Assembly (NCBI RefSeq): GCF_033441515.1
Contig: NZ_JAWQJT010000001.1
Location: forward strand, 1,302,001 to 1,366,000
Direction of reading: 5' to 3'
Length of the DNA: 64,000 bases
From: Amycolatopsis solani
Lineage (GTDB): Bacteria; Actinomycetota; Actinomycetes; Mycobacteriales; Pseudonocardiaceae
Part shown: in pieces, positions 16,908-26,220 of the stretch
How the letters are laid out: each line of letters opens with the position of its first letter
How positions within the stretch are numbered: the first letter of the stretch is position 1
Notes under the pieces: model-generated
Database searches by the model: none
What the model was told of the DNA's origin: nothing
Seen by the model: the letters and a program-made list of their open reading frames with translations, nothing else
Program-made: the position numbers and the translations under genes

Positions 16908-18742
16908 GCGCACCCACCGCGCCGAGCCTGCCTTCGCAGGTCGCGGCGGCGCGAGACCAGCTGCTGACCGTCGTCCGCGACGCCGACCCGGCCGCGGCCA
17001 AGTGGGTCGAGGACATCCGGAAGGCCCGGCCGAAGAAGCCGGCCGTCGTGGTCGTCGGCGAGACCAACCGCGGCAAGAGCTCGCTGGTCAACGCGCTGCT
17101 CGCGACGCCGGGGCTGTCCCCGGTCGACGCCGACGTCGCGACCGCGACCTACCTGGTGTTCGGCCACGCCGACGCGTGGGGCGCGCAGGCCTGCTACCCG
17201 GGCCAGCTCGCACCGGTGCCGATCGACCTCGGCCAGCTGATCCACTGGGTGTCCGCCGCGCACGAGCTGCCCCCGGGCCAGATCCCGCCGCGGTACGTCG
17301 AGGTCACCGGTCCGGTGCCGCTGCTCGAGCGACTTTCCCTGGTCGACACCCCCGGCGTCGGCGGGCTCGACTCGCTGCACGGCGAGCTCGCCAAGGAAGC
17401 CGCCGCGGGCGCGACCGCGCTGCTGTTCGTCGTCGACGCGTCGGCGCCGTTCACCTCGACCGAGCTGCAGTTCCTGCGTGACGTCGGCGAGCGCGTCGAG
17501 ACCGTGGTGTTCGCGCTGACCAAGGTGGACGCGTTCCGCGGCTGGCGCGAGGTGATGGCCGCCGACCAGCAGCTGCTGCGCGAGCACGCGCCCCGGTTCG
17601 CCGACGCGGTGTTCCACCCGGTGTCGGCGCGGATGTTCGAGACCGCGGCCAAGGCGCCCAACGAGCAGATGGCCGCCATGCTGCGGGAGAAGTCCGGCGT
17701 CGCGGCGATCCAGACGGCGTTGCAGGAGCTGCTCGTCGGCCGCTCGGCGATGCTCGGCGAGGCCAACACGCTGCGCGCGCTCTCCAGCGCGCTGGGCGAG
17801 TTGAAGGCGAAGCTGCAGGCCGAGAGCCGCGCGCTGTCCGCCGGGGAGGCCGAGGCCGAGCAGCTGCGCGAACGCCGTGACCAGCTGCAGGCCGAGCGCC
17901 GGTCGTCGACCCGCGGCTGGCAGCTCAAGCTGCGCGGCGAGGTGCAGCGCACCCGGGTCGAGGTCGGGCACGAGTCCAGCCGGCAGATGCGGGACGCGCA
18001 GACCCACTTCCGCCAGCTGATCGACGCGGCCAAGCGCGACGAGCTGGCCGCGCTGCCGCAGCAGGTCGACATCGCGCTGCAGACGACGTCGCAGCGGATC
18101 TCGATGCTGCTCTCCCAGCGCCTCAACCAGGTCACCAACGTCTCGCTTTCGGAGCTGTTCTCGCCCGAAGAGCTGGACGTCATCCGCGCGCAGTTCGCCC
18201 GGGCCGGCGGCCCGCCGGTGGTGCTGCGGCCGCCGGACAAGAAGCCGCCGACGGCCGAGGACAAACTGCTCGTCTTCATGGGCATCTCCGGCGGCGTCGG
18301 GGCCGGCAAGGTGGCGGCGCTGCCGCTGGCGGGCGTCGCGATCCTCAACCCGGTCGTGCTGCCCGCGACCATCATCATCGGCCTCGGCGCCGGCTGGTGG
18401 ATGGCCCGCACGCGCAAGCACGCGGCCGACAAGCAGCACATGAAGCAATGGCTGGTCGAGGCCATCGCGGACGCCCGCTCGACGCTCGACCAGCTGGTCG
18501 CCGAGCAGCTCATCGAAGCCGAACAGCAGCTGTCGATGGCCTTGGACGAGGCGCTGGGCCGGCGCATCGACGCGATCGAGGCCGAGCTGAAGGAAGTCGA
18601 CAAGACGATCAAGATGGGTGCGCAGGAGCGCGCCAAGAAGATCGCCGTCGTGTCGAAGCGCCTCAAAGAGGTCAGCGACGGCCGCGAGCGCGCCGAAACC
18701 TTCCTGACCAGGATCCGGGCCCTGCGGGACAAGACTGCTTGA
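16904..18742 (+). CDS. Dynamin-like GTPase with membrane hairpin
   Basis: A 612-residue large GTPase. G1 is VVGETNRGKSSLVNAL (about residues 48-63), G3 is DTPGVGGLD, G4 is TKVD. Long coiled-coil segments at about 290-430 (GEAEAEQLRERRDQLQAERR) and at the C-terminus flank a hydrophobic stretch at about 455-505 (VGAGKVAALPLAGVAIL, then VLPATIIIGLGAGWWMA), which could insert into the membrane as the paddle does in bacterial dynamins. It is coupled to the GrpE-like gene by a GTGA overlap. Confidence 0.88.
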   Translation: MSAPTAPSLPSQVAAARDQLLTVVRDADPAAAKWVEDIRKARPKKPAVVVVGETNRGKSSLVNALLATPGLSPVDADVATATYLVFGHADAWGAQACYPGQLAPVPIDLGQLIHWVSAAHELPPGQIPPRYVEVTGPVPLLERLSLVDTPGVGGLDSLHGELAKEAAAGATALLFVVDASAPFTSTELQFLRDVGERVETVVFALTKVDAFRGWREVMAADQQLLREHAPRFADAVFHPVSARMFETAAKAPNEQMAAMLREKSGVAAIQTALQELLVGRSAMLGEANTLRALSSALGELKAKLQAESRALSAGEAEAEQLRERRDQLQAERRSSTRGWQLKLRGEVQRTRVEVGHESSRQMRDAQTHFRQLIDAAKRDELAALPQQVDIALQTTSQRISMLLSQRLNQVTNVSLSELFSPEELDVIRAQFARAGGPPVVLRPPDKKPPTAEDKLLVFMGISGGVGAGKVAALPLAGVAILNPVVLPATIIIGLGAGWWMARTRKHAADKQHMKQWLVEAIADARSTLDQLVAEQLIEAEQQLSMALDEALGRRIDAIEAELKEVDKTIKMGAQERAKKIAVVSKRLKEVSDGRERAETFLTRIRALRDKTA

Positions 18743-18845
18743 CGCGCGTCCGGTTGTGGAGCGGAACCGAACCGGCATACGGTGAGTCATACCCTCGGAC
18801 AGCAGGTCAGAGACGGCGTTACCCGGTCAAAAGGGGGAAGTTCCC

Positions 18846-19544
18846 ATGTGGGTCGACGAGAGTGGCGGCAGCGACACCGACGCGAGCGGTACGAACGCGA
18901 TGACCGTCCACGTCGACGGCCAGGAGTACCAGGCCGAGGTCAACTACGACCTGAACGAGGACGGCGTCAACGACACCGCGATCATCGAGCACGACGACGG
19001 CACTTCGCAGGCCTTCATCGACACGAACCACGACGGTGAAGCCGACCAGTACGCCGTGCTGGACGAGAACGGGAAGGTCGTCGACCAGGCCGTCTACGAC
19101 GAGGCGAGCGGCGAGTGGGTCGAGTCCCACGGCGGCGGCCACGACGACTCGGGCAGCGGCCGCGACGACAGCTCCGGCGGCCACATCCACGCCGACCTGC
19201 CGGACGGCGAGGTCGACGCGGGGGCCGCGACCATCGACACCGACCACGACGGCCACAACGACACCGCCATCGTCGAGACGAAGAGCGGCGGCACCATCGC
19301 CTTCACCGACAAGGACGGCGACGGCGAAGCGGACATCGCGGTGCAGACCGACGCCGACGGCACGACCACGACGTTCGAGCACTCCGGCCCCGGCCAGTGG
19401 ACCGAGGTCTCGAGTGGACTGATGGATTCCGGCAGCGAAGGCGACCCGTCCGCCGACGCCGCGTGGGGCGAGGCCGGCACGCAGACGCTGGAAGGCGTCG
19501 CGCGCATCGACTCCGGCACGGGGCAGTGGATCTCCCCCAACTAG
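18846..19544 (+). CDS. Acidic calcium-binding-like repeat protein (DUF6802-like)
   Basis: A 232-residue very acidic protein without signal peptide or membrane segment. Its two similar halves each carry EF-hand or dockerin-like loops: DLNEDGVND, DTNHDGEAD, DTDHDGHND and DKDGDGEAD. A Gly/Asp/Ser-rich linker (about residues 98-115) separates them. The D-x-N/D-x-D-G pattern predicts Ca2+ binding. Start is ATG 18846 behind AAGGGGGAAG. A strong terminator follows. It resembles actinobacterial proteins annotated DUF6802; their role is not known. Confidence 0.85.
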   Translation: MWVDESGGSDTDASGTNAMTVHVDGQEYQAEVNYDLNEDGVNDTAIIEHDDGTSQAFIDTNHDGEADQYAVLDENGKVVDQAVYDEASGEWVESHGGGHDDSGSGRDDSSGGHIHADLPDGEVDAGAATIDTDHDGHNDTAIVETKSGGTIAFTDKDGDGEADIAVQTDADGTTTTFEHSGPGQWTEVSSGLMDSGSEGDPSADAAWGEAGTQTLEGVARIDSGTGQWISPN

Positions 19545-19565
19545 GGGTAACCGAGGTCACAGTTT

Positions 19566-19595
19566 GAAAGCCCGGGGCTTCGGCCCCGGGCTTTC
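19566..19595 (+). terminator. Rho-independent terminator
   Basis: Thirteen-base perfect arms (GAAAGCCCGGGGC) around a stable TTCG tetraloop, followed by TTCTTC. It ends the transcript of the acidic repeat protein. Confidence 0.9.
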
Positions 19596-19722
19596 TTCAT
19601 GTCTTCAACAAAAAGAAACCAGCTTCTGAATCGATTCCCTTATCGGTCTTGTGAGAGAACGTACACGTCAGCTCTCTGTTACCTGCCGGTCATGCGGTTA
19701 CCCTCGAAGAATCCCAAAATCC

Positions 19723-19809
19723 CGCACACCGGTTCGCCAGCCGGTGTGCGAAGCCATTCGGTCGCCGGCAATGACGCCCGCACCGGGACAGCGTCGTTCC
19801 GGTGCGGGC
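19723..19809 (+). promoter_or_regulatory. pckG leader with two hairpins, second terminator-like
   Basis: Hairpin 1 has 10-base perfect arms (19723-19732 and 19741-19750). Hairpin 2 has 11-base perfect arms (19776-19786 and 19799-19809) and is followed at once by TTGTTTGT. It ends 29 bases before the pckG start. The arms share CACCGG/CCGGTG sequence, so alternative pairing is possible. It may be an attenuator, or the end of a small RNA. Confidence 0.5.
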
Positions 19810-19838
19810 TTGTTTGTCGTCGGAAGTCAGGAGTAGAG

Positions 19839-21659
19839 ATGACCGCAGTCGCCATCCCCGGACTGGACACCGCGCCGACGACGCACACTGGCGTGCTGTC
19901 CTTCGTCCGGGAGGTCGCCGAACTGACCACCCCGGACCGTGTGGTGTGGGTCGACGGGTCTGACGAAGAAGCCGCCCGGATCAACCAGGAGCTGGTCGAC
20001 GCCGGCACGTTCGTGCAGCTCAAGTCGAAGCCGAACTCCTTCTGGGCTACTTCCGACCCCAACGACGTCGCCCGCGTGGAAGACCGGACCTTCATCTGTT
20101 CCGAGCGTCCCGAGGACGCCGGTCCGACCAACCACTGGATGGACCCGGCCGAGATGAAGGCCACCATGACCGAGCTCTTCCGGGGCTCGATGCGCGGCCG
20201 CACGATGTACGTCATCCCGTTCTGCATGGGTCCCCTCGCCGACGAGAATCCCAAGCTGGGTATCGAAATCACCGATTTCGCCTACGTTGTCGCTTCGATG
20301 CGCGTGATGACGCGCGCGGGCAAGGCGGCCCTCGAGAAGTTCATCGCGCCGGACGGCAGCGAACGCGAATTCGTGCCCGCGCTCCACTCCGTTGGTGCGC
20401 CGCTCGAGCCGGGCGAGAAGGACGTTTCCTGGCCCTGCAACGAAACGAAGTACATTTCGCACTTCCCGGAAGAGCGGGCGATCTGGAGCTACGGCTCCGG
20501 CTACGGCGGCAACTCCCTGCTGGGCAAGAAGTGCTACTCGCTGCGCATCGCCTCGGTGATGGCCCGCGACGAGGGCTGGCTCGCCGAGCACATGCTGATC
20601 CTCAAGCTGATCTCGCCCGAGGACAAGGTCCACTACGTCGCGGCGGCGTTCCCGAGCGCCTGCGGCAAGACCAACCTCGCCATGCTGCAGCCGACCATCC
20701 CGGGCTGGCGCGCCGAGACACTGGGCGACGACATCGCGTGGATGCGCTTCGGTGAGGACGGCCGCCTCTACGCGGTGAACCCGGAGTTCGGCTTCTTCGG
20801 CGTCGCGCCGGGCACCGACTGGCACACCAACCCGAACGCCATGCGCACGATCGAGCAGGGCAACACGGTCTTCACGAACGTGGCCCTGACCGACGACGGC
20901 GACATCTGGTGGGAGGGCATGGAGAACAAGCCCGCCCACGCCACGTCGTGGAAGGGCCAGGACTGGACGCCCGACTCCGAGGAGAAGGCCGCCCACCCGA
21001 ACTCGCGCTACTGCACGCCGATGTCGCAGTGCCCGATCCTCGCCGACGAGTGGGACGACCCGAAGGGCGTGCCGATCTCGGCAATCCTGTTCGGTGGCCG
21101 CCGCAAGACGACGGTGCCGCTGGTGAACGAGGCCCGCGACTGGCAGCACGGCGTGTTCATGGGCGCCACGATGTCGTCGGAGACGACCGCCGCGGCGGCC
21201 GGCGCGGTCGGCAACGTGCGCCGCGACCCGATGGCGATGCTGCCGTTCCTCGGCTACCACGCCGGTGACTACTTCAAGCACTGGCTGACGCTGGGCAAGA
21301 ACGCCGACGCGAACAAGCTGCCGAAGATCTTCTACGTCAACTGGTTCCGCCGCGGCGACGACGGCCGCTTCCTGTGGCCGGGCTTCGGCGAGAACTCGCG
21401 GATCCTCAAGTGGGTCGTCGAGCGCGTCGAGGGCAAGGGCAACGCCGTCGAGACGCCGATCGGCTTCGTGCCGCGGGCCGAGGACCTCGACACCGAGGGC
21501 CTCACCGAGCCGATCGAGGACATCCAGGCCGCGCTCGAGGTCAAGCCCGAGGAGTGGCGCGAGGAGCTGCCGCTGATCGAGGAGTGGTTCCAGAAGATCG
21601 GCGAGGTCCCGACCTCGCTGCGCGACGAGCTCGACGCGCTGGCCCAGCGCCTGAGCTGA
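19839..21659 (+). CDS. pckG: Phosphoenolpyruvate carboxykinase (GTP)
   Basis: A 606-residue cytosolic enzyme that converts oxaloacetate and GTP to PEP, GDP and CO2 in gluconeogenesis and anaplerotic balance. The GTP-class P-loop with reactive cysteine is [13 protein letters not shown] (about residues 267-279). Kinase-2 is GDDIAWM and the Mn/guanine region includes FGGRRKTT. Length matches the GTP-dependent family, not the ATP one. Start is ATG 19839 behind AGGAG; the longer upstream frame runs through leader hairpins. A strong hairpin follows the stop. Confidence 0.98.
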   Translation: MTAVAIPGLDTAPTTHTGVLSFVREVAELTTPDRVVWVDGSDEEAARINQELVDAGTFVQLKSKPNSFWATSDPNDVARVEDRTFICSERPEDAGPTNHWMDPAEMKATMTELFRGSMRGRTMYVIPFCMGPLADENPKLGIEITDFAYVVASMRVMTRAGKAALEKFIAPDGSEREFVPALHSVGAPLEPGEKDVSWPCNETKYISHFPEERAIWSYGSGYGGNSLLGKKCYSLRIASVMARDEGWLAEHMLILKLISPEDKVHYVAAAFPSACGKTNLAMLQPTIPGWRAETLGDDIAWMRFGEDGRLYAVNPEFGFFGVAPGTDWHTNPNAMRTIEQGNTVFTNVALTDDGDIWWEGMENKPAHATSWKGQDWTPDSEEKAAHPNSRYCTPMSQCPILADEWDDPKGVPISAILFGGRRKTTVPLVNEARDWQHGVFMGATMSSETTAAAAGAVGNVRRDPMAMLPFLGYHAGDYFKHWLTLGKNADANKLPKIFYVNWFRRGDDGRFLWPGFGENSRILKWVVERVEGKGNAVETPIGFVPRAEDLDTEGLTEPIEDIQAALEVKPEEWREELPLIEEWFQKIGEVPTSLRDELDALAQRLS

Positions 21660-21669
21660 GTTTGATCAA

Positions 21670-21705
21670 GGAGAAGGGGACGTCCCGCGGGACGTCCCCT
21701 TCTCC
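21670..21705 (+). terminator. Terminator hairpin after pckG
   Basis: Seventeen-base perfect arms around a 2-base centre, 10 bases after the pckG stop. There is no T-tail; the extreme stem strength suggests termination or transcript 3' protection. Confidence 0.75.
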
Positions 21706-21721
21706 GCGTAAATTCACGGCC

Positions 21722-22558
21722 ATGAGACCGTTCCGCTTCGGCGTGGCTTTGGTGGCGCCCGGGTCCCGGGCCGAGTGGATGGACAAGTGCCGGAAAGCCG
21801 AGGACCTCGGCTACGACGTCGTCGGCGTGGTCGACCACCTCGGGCGGGTCGCGCCGGTACCCGCGCTCCTGCTCGCCGCGGAAGCCACCGAACGGGTCCG
21901 GCTCAACACCTACGTGCTCAACGCGAGCTTCCACAACCCGGTGCTGCTCGCCCGTGACCTCGCCGGGCTCGACCAGTTCACCGGCGGCCGCCTCGAGGTC
22001 GGGATCGGCGCCGGATACGTCCGCGCCGAGTTCGAGGCCGCCGGGATCGAGTGGGGCACGCCCGGGCAGCGGTTCGACCGGGTCGTCCGCGCGGTCACCG
22101 AACTCGAGCGCGCGCACGAGCCCCGGCCGCCGCTGCTGCTCGGCGGCCGCGGCGACCGCATGCTGACGTTCGCGGCCGAGCACGCCGACACGATCGCCTT
22201 CACCGGCACCGCGCCCGGCGCGGCCGAGGGACGGCTGGCCCTGGCCGGCCCCGCCGCGCTCGCCGAGCGCGTGGACTTCGTGAAGCGGGCGCTCGGCGGG
22301 CGCGACGCCGAGCTCAACCTGCTGGTCCACTTCATCCGGATCACCGGCGACCGGCGGGCGGCGCTCGAAGTGGCCCACCGGCTCGTGCCGCACCTCGGCG
22401 CCGACGAGCTCGGCGAGCTGCCCACCGTCGTCATCGGCTCGGCCGAAGCGGCGGCCGAGCAGCTGCTTCGCACGCGGGAGACCCTCGGTGTCAGCTACTT
22501 CACGGTGGTCGAAGAGGACCTGACCCGGCTCGCCCCGGTGATCGAAAAGCTCCGCTGA
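21722..22558 (+). CDS. LLM class F420-dependent oxidoreductase (TIGR03621-like)
   Basis: A 278-residue luciferase-like monooxygenase-fold protein that probably uses coenzyme F420. It begins with FRFGVALVAPGSRAEWMDKC, followed by KAEDLGYDVVGVVDHLG and LDQFTGGRLEVGIGAGYV, the hallmark segments of this fold. It is about 55-60 percent like the next gene by eye, so the two arose by tandem duplication. Start is ATG 21722; there is no ribosome site, so the message may be leaderless. Substrate unknown. Confidence 0.9.
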   Translation: MRPFRFGVALVAPGSRAEWMDKCRKAEDLGYDVVGVVDHLGRVAPVPALLLAAEATERVRLNTYVLNASFHNPVLLARDLAGLDQFTGGRLEVGIGAGYVRAEFEAAGIEWGTPGQRFDRVVRAVTELERAHEPRPPLLLGGRGDRMLTFAAEHADTIAFTGTAPGAAEGRLALAGPAALAERVDFVKRALGGRDAELNLLVHFIRITGDRRAALEVAHRLVPHLGADELGELPTVVIGSAEAAAEQLLRTRETLGVSYFTVVEEDLTRLAPVIEKLR

Positions 22559-22571
22559 GTACGTTGTCGGT

Positions 22572-23447
22572 ATGACTGGGGACTTCCGCTTCGGCGTCAA
22601 CATGCACGTGCCCGACGACCGGGCGGGCTGGGTCGAAAAGTGCCGGAAGGCCGAGGACCTCGGCTTCGACGTCATCGGCGCGGCCGACCACCTCGGGATG
22701 GCGCCGCCGTTCCCGGCGCTCGTGCTCGCCGCCGAGGTCACCGAGCGGGTCAAGCTGAACACCTTCGTGCTGAACACGCCGTTCTACAACCCGGTGCTGC
22801 TCGCCCGGGACGTCACGGGCACCGACCAGTTCACCGGCGGACGGCTGGAGCTCGGCCTCGGCGCGGGGTACGTGAAGGAGGAGTTCGAGGCCGCCGGGAT
22901 GCCGTTCCCGTCCGCCCGCGAGCGCGTCGACCACCTCGAACGCGCGATCCTCGAACTCAAGCGGGCCTACGCCGACCCGGAGCACAAGCCCGCGCCCGTG
23001 CGTCCCGCCGGACCGCCGCTGCTGCTCGCCGGCCGCGGCGACCGGCTGCTGACCCTCGCGGCCGAGCACGCCGACGTCATCGGCTTCACCGGCGCCGCGA
23101 AGACGCCGGACGGCGCCGCCTTGCGGCCGGCGAGCGCCGAAGAAATCGAGGAACGCGTCGGGTTCGTCCGGTCCAAGCTCGGCGGCCGGGCGGCCGAGTT
23201 CAACCTGCTGTGCCACTTCGTGCACATCACCGGCGACCGCGCGGGCGCGCTGGCCGAGCTCGAGAAGCAGGTGCAGGGCGTCCTGAGCGTCGAGCAGCTC
23301 GCCGTGCTGCCGACCGCGCTGATCGGCTCGCCCGCCGAGGTCGCCGAGCAGCTCCACGCCCACCGCGAGCGGTTCGGGCTGACCTACTACACGATCCTGG
23401 AACAGAACATGGACCAGTTCGCCCCGGTGCTCGAAGCGCTCCGATGA
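22572..23447 (+). CDS. LLM class F420-dependent oxidoreductase (TIGR03621-like)
   Basis: A 291-residue paralogue of the preceding gene: FRFGVNMHVPDDRAGWVEKC, KAEDLGFDVIGAADHLG and TDQFTGGRLELGLGAGYV. It is 13 residues longer, mainly in an insert around residue 135 (ADPEHKPAPVRPAGPP). It lies 13 bases after its twin and its stop overlaps the next ATPase start, so the pair and the exporter form one operon. The two enzymes may have diverged in substrate. Confidence 0.9.
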   Translation: MTGDFRFGVNMHVPDDRAGWVEKCRKAEDLGFDVIGAADHLGMAPPFPALVLAAEVTERVKLNTFVLNTPFYNPVLLARDVTGTDQFTGGRLELGLGAGYVKEEFEAAGMPFPSARERVDHLERAILELKRAYADPEHKPAPVRPAGPPLLLAGRGDRLLTLAAEHADVIGFTGAAKTPDGAALRPASAEEIEERVGFVRSKLGGRAAEFNLLCHFVHITGDRAGALAELEKQVQGVLSVEQLAVLPTALIGSPAEVAEQLHAHRERFGLTYYTILEQNMDQFAPVLEALR

Positions 23448-24049
23448 TCGACGCGACGGCGATCGGCGTCCGGGCCGGCGAACACTGGCTGTTCGACGAC
23501 CTGGACTTCTCCGTCGAGCCCGGCGAGTGCGCGGCGATCGTCGGGCCGAACGGAGTCGGCAAGTCGACCTTGATGCGGTGTCTCTACGGGATGCAGAGGC
23601 CGCAGCGAGGTCGTGTTCTGATCGACCGCAAGGTGCCGGACGAGCGGGACGTCGAGTTCCGCCGCAAGGTGTCGGTGCTGTTCGACGAGTCCGACTTCTT
23701 CGCGGAGCTGACGCCGTTGCAGCACCTCGAGCTCCTGGCCGGCTCGTTCGGCGCCGACCTCGGCGACCACGAGGAGCTGCTGCGCGACGCGGGTCTCGGC
23801 GAGCGCATGCGTGTCACGGCCGGGCACTTCTCCGCGGGCCAGCGTCGACGTCTGCTGCTGCTCGGCGTCACCGCACGGCCGCACCGAGTGCTGCTGCTCG
23901 ACGAACCGGAACGCGCGCTGGACGCGGCGGGCAAGGACTGGCTGGTCGAGGTGATCGCCCGCTCGACGGCGGCCGGCGCGGCGGTCGTGGTGGCCACGCA
24001 CCACCCGCCGCTGCTCGAAGCCGCGGACAGCGTCCTCGAACTGTGGTGA
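23444..24049 (+). CDS. ABC transporter ATP-binding protein
   Basis: A compact 201-residue ATPase: Walker A GPNGVGKSTL, signature FSAGQRRRLLLLGV, Walker B RVLLLDEPERALD and switch ATHHP. It starts at ATG 23444 overlapping the oxidoreductase stop and ends overlapping the membrane protein start, so all are co-translated. It has no C-terminal extension, as in short CcmA-type subunits. Confidence 0.9.
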   Translation: MIDATAIGVRAGEHWLFDDLDFSVEPGECAAIVGPNGVGKSTLMRCLYGMQRPQRGRVLIDRKVPDERDVEFRRKVSVLFDESDFFAELTPLQHLELLAGSFGADLGDHEELLRDAGLGERMRVTAGHFSAGQRRRLLLLGVTARPHRVLLLDEPERALDAAGKDWLVEVIARSTAAGAAVVVATHHPPLLEAADSVLELW

Positions 24050-25323
24050 CCCTGGCTCCCCGCCGGATGCGGATCCCGGGCCGCAAGCGGTTCGGCGGGA
24101 TCTTCAGCGGCGACACCGCGTCGTTCGTCTTCCTGTTCGGCTTCGGGTTCCTGTTCACCGCGTTCTTCCACGTCGACGGCTGGCGCCCGGCGCTCTACGG
24201 CTCGTCCCACGTGGACTTCCCGGCCGTGCTCGGCCTGCTCACGCTCTGCTGCGCGGTCGGCTGGCGCGGCCTGCTGCGCCGCGGGTTCGCCTGGGTCGAG
24301 CCGGCCGAGCTGACCTGGCTCGACTTCGCCCCGGTGGACCGCGGCCGCGTCGTCACGCTGCGGCTGCTCGGCGCCTGGACCGGCGTCCTGGCGGTCACCG
24401 GCTACCTGGCCGCGCTGCTGCTCGCCGTCGGCGGGGCCGGGCTCGACCAGTGGCGCGCGGCCGTCGCGGTGGTCGTCGCGACCGCCGTCGTCGCGTTCGC
24501 CTCCGCCCGGCGGACGTCGTTGCGGCTGGACGCGGCGGGCCCGCTCGCCCTCGCCGTCGCCGGCCTGGTCATCGCCGCGCTCGGCCTCGGCCCGGTGACC
24601 GTGCAGTTCGTCGCCGCGGGCGTGCTGGTGGCGGCGCTGCCGCTGGCGTTCGGCGGCGAGCCGGTGCACCGCGCGGGCCGGGCGACGCTGCTCGCGGGGT
24701 GGGACGGCCGGGTGCTGCGCTCGGTCGCCGTCACCTTCCTCGACCCGATGATGCTGCTCCCGCCGGCCACCCCGATCGGGCGCTTCTCACTGCGTCACCC
24801 GACCGCGCTCCGGCTGGCCGTGGCGGGCACGCTCGGCCGCTCCCGGTACGCGGGCGCGGCGGCCCTGGTCGGCTTCGCGGTCGTCGTCGCCCACATCGCC
24901 CTGCCGACGGTGCCGGGCGCCGTCCTCGTCGGCATCGGCGCGTACGTCGCGCTGACGCCGTTCGCGGGCGGGCTCGGCGAGCTCTGGCGCAACCCGGGCC
25001 GCCGCCGGTGGCTGGGGACGGGCCACCGCGAGCTGGTGCTGACCCACGGCCTGGCCCTGGCGGGCGTCGGTGCCTGCTGGGCGGGGCTGCTCGCCGTGGT
25101 CACCCTCGCGGGTGGGACGTCGTTCGGCGCGGGCGCCTGGCTCGCCGTTCCGCTGTCGGTGCTCTCGATCCTGCGCACGGTCACCCGGACCGCCGTCGAC
25201 TACGGGAATCCGGCGTTCGTCGACACCCCGATGGGCCCGATGCCCGCCAACCTCGTGCGCCAGCTCTTCCGCGGTCTCGACGTCCAGCTCATCGGGATCG
25301 TGCTGCTCGCCGCCGCCGTTTGA
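24046..25323 (+). CDS. Multi-pass membrane protein, ABC exporter permease partner
   Basis: A 425-residue membrane protein with roughly ten hydrophobic helices, starting after a basic N-terminus (APRRMRIPGRKRFGG). GTG 24046 overlaps the stop of the ATPase; GTG 24043 is equally possible. The gene order ATPase-membrane protein with coupled translation makes it the transmembrane part of an exporter. I do not recognise a specific family. The C-terminal half has the sequence DYGNPAFVDTPMGPMPANL, which looks conserved rather than purely hydrophobic. Confidence 0.85.
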   Translation: MTLAPRRMRIPGRKRFGGIFSGDTASFVFLFGFGFLFTAFFHVDGWRPALYGSSHVDFPAVLGLLTLCCAVGWRGLLRRGFAWVEPAELTWLDFAPVDRGRVVTLRLLGAWTGVLAVTGYLAALLLAVGGAGLDQWRAAVAVVVATAVVAFASARRTSLRLDAAGPLALAVAGLVIAALGLGPVTVQFVAAGVLVAALPLAFGGEPVHRAGRATLLAGWDGRVLRSVAVTFLDPMMLLPPATPIGRFSLRHPTALRLAVAGTLGRSRYAGAAALVGFAVVVAHIALPTVPGAVLVGIGAYVALTPFAGGLGELWRNPGRRRWLGTGHRELVLTHGLALAGVGACWAGLLAVVTLAGGTSFGAGAWLAVPLSVLSILRTVTRTAVDYGNPAFVDTPMGPMPANLVRQLFRGLDVQLIGIVLLAAAV

Positions 25324-25354
25324 CCTACGCTCGCTCCGACGAAGGGAGCAACCA

Positions 25355-25933
25355 GTGGGTGGCGGACACGCACCGGGCGTCGGGCGGAGGGCGACCAGCG
25401 AGTTCCCGGCCGGCTGGACCGACGAGCACATCATCTCGGTCGTCAAGGACGTCGCGAACGACCCCAGCGAGGCCCGGCGACGGCAGCAGAACGGCCGCTG
25501 GCGCTGTGCCGGTGAGCGGTTCAACGTGCACCTGATCGTGCTGGTCGAGGAAGACGGCCACGTGCACACCGCGTACCCGGTGGCGGGCCCCGGCGTGCTC
25601 CGCAACCCGGACGCCGCCCGCGACCCGGCGAACCCGACGGTGGCCGACCTCAAGGGCAACCGCATCAGCTTCTTCGCCGACAGCATCCTGACCAGCCTCG
25701 CCGACCGGCTGTCCCCGGAGGACTACACGCACTACCGGACGCTGCTGTGGTCCGGCGAGTGGGAGGAACTGGCGGACGTGCTGGCCGCGCACGCGGTCAA
25801 GCTGGGCTTCGGCTTCTCGGCGGACGAGTTCTCCGACTTCGAGAAGCTGCTCAACAGCTACGACCTGCCGGTGGCGGGCTGCGCGTTCCTCAACGACCGC
25901 GAGCACATCCTGAACCAGCTGCGCTCGGTCTAA
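25355..25933 (+). CDS. Possible EndoU/BECR-type nuclease-fold protein
   Basis: A 192-residue soluble protein. GTG 25355 follows AAGGGAG. The N-terminal half (GWTDEHIISVVKDVANDP, then GRWRCAGERFNVHLIVLVEE and VHTAYPVAGPGV) resembles bacterial EndoU-like domains, where an outward beta sheet follows a helix. The catalytic His/His/Lys set is not clearly complete, so the match is tentative. The C-terminal part is helical (EDYTHYRTLLWSGEWEEL). It has no secretion signal. It is convergent, with 4 bases of overlap, with an XRE regulator. Confidence 0.7.
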   Translation: MGGGHAPGVGRRATSEFPAGWTDEHIISVVKDVANDPSEARRRQQNGRWRCAGERFNVHLIVLVEEDGHVHTAYPVAGPGVLRNPDAARDPANPTVADLKGNRISFFADSILTSLADRLSPEDYTHYRTLLWSGEWEELADVLAAHAVKLGFGFSADEFSDFEKLLNSYDLPVAGCAFLNDREHILNQLRSV

Positions 25934-26202
25934 CTCGCCTGGCTGAGCGTCGGCGACCCGGCGGGCTCGACGGCCGCGCGCAGCTCGTCGAGCGGCAGGC
26001 CCACGGCGTCGGCGATGGCCGTGACCGTGAAGAACGCCGGCGTCGGGATCCGCCCGGTTTCGATCTTCCGGAGCGTCTCGACGGAAATCCCGGCCTCGGC
26101 GGCGACGTCGACCATGCTCCGGCCGGCCCGCGCCGTCCGCAGCGCCTGGCCGAGGCGTTCGCCCCGTTCGCGCTCGTCGTCTGTCAGCGGTACTCGGACC
26201 AT
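25930..26202 (-). CDS. XRE family helix-turn-helix regulator
   Basis: A 90-residue single-domain regulator. The helix-turn-helix runs about residues 15-65 (LGQALRTARAGRSMVDVAAEAGISVETLRKIETG in sense). ATG 26202 is preferred over longer upstream reading because it begins the conserved domain and the upstream DNA is palindromic. The stop codon shares CTAA with the stop of the convergent EndoU-like gene. Such small XRE proteins are often autoregulators or antitoxins. Confidence 0.88.
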   Translation of the reverse strand: MVRVPLTDDERERGERLGQALRTARAGRSMVDVAAEAGISVETLRKIETGRIPTPAFFTVTAIADAVGLPLDELRAAVEPAGSPTLSQAS

Positions 26203-26220
26203 GGAGCCAATACTAATACC

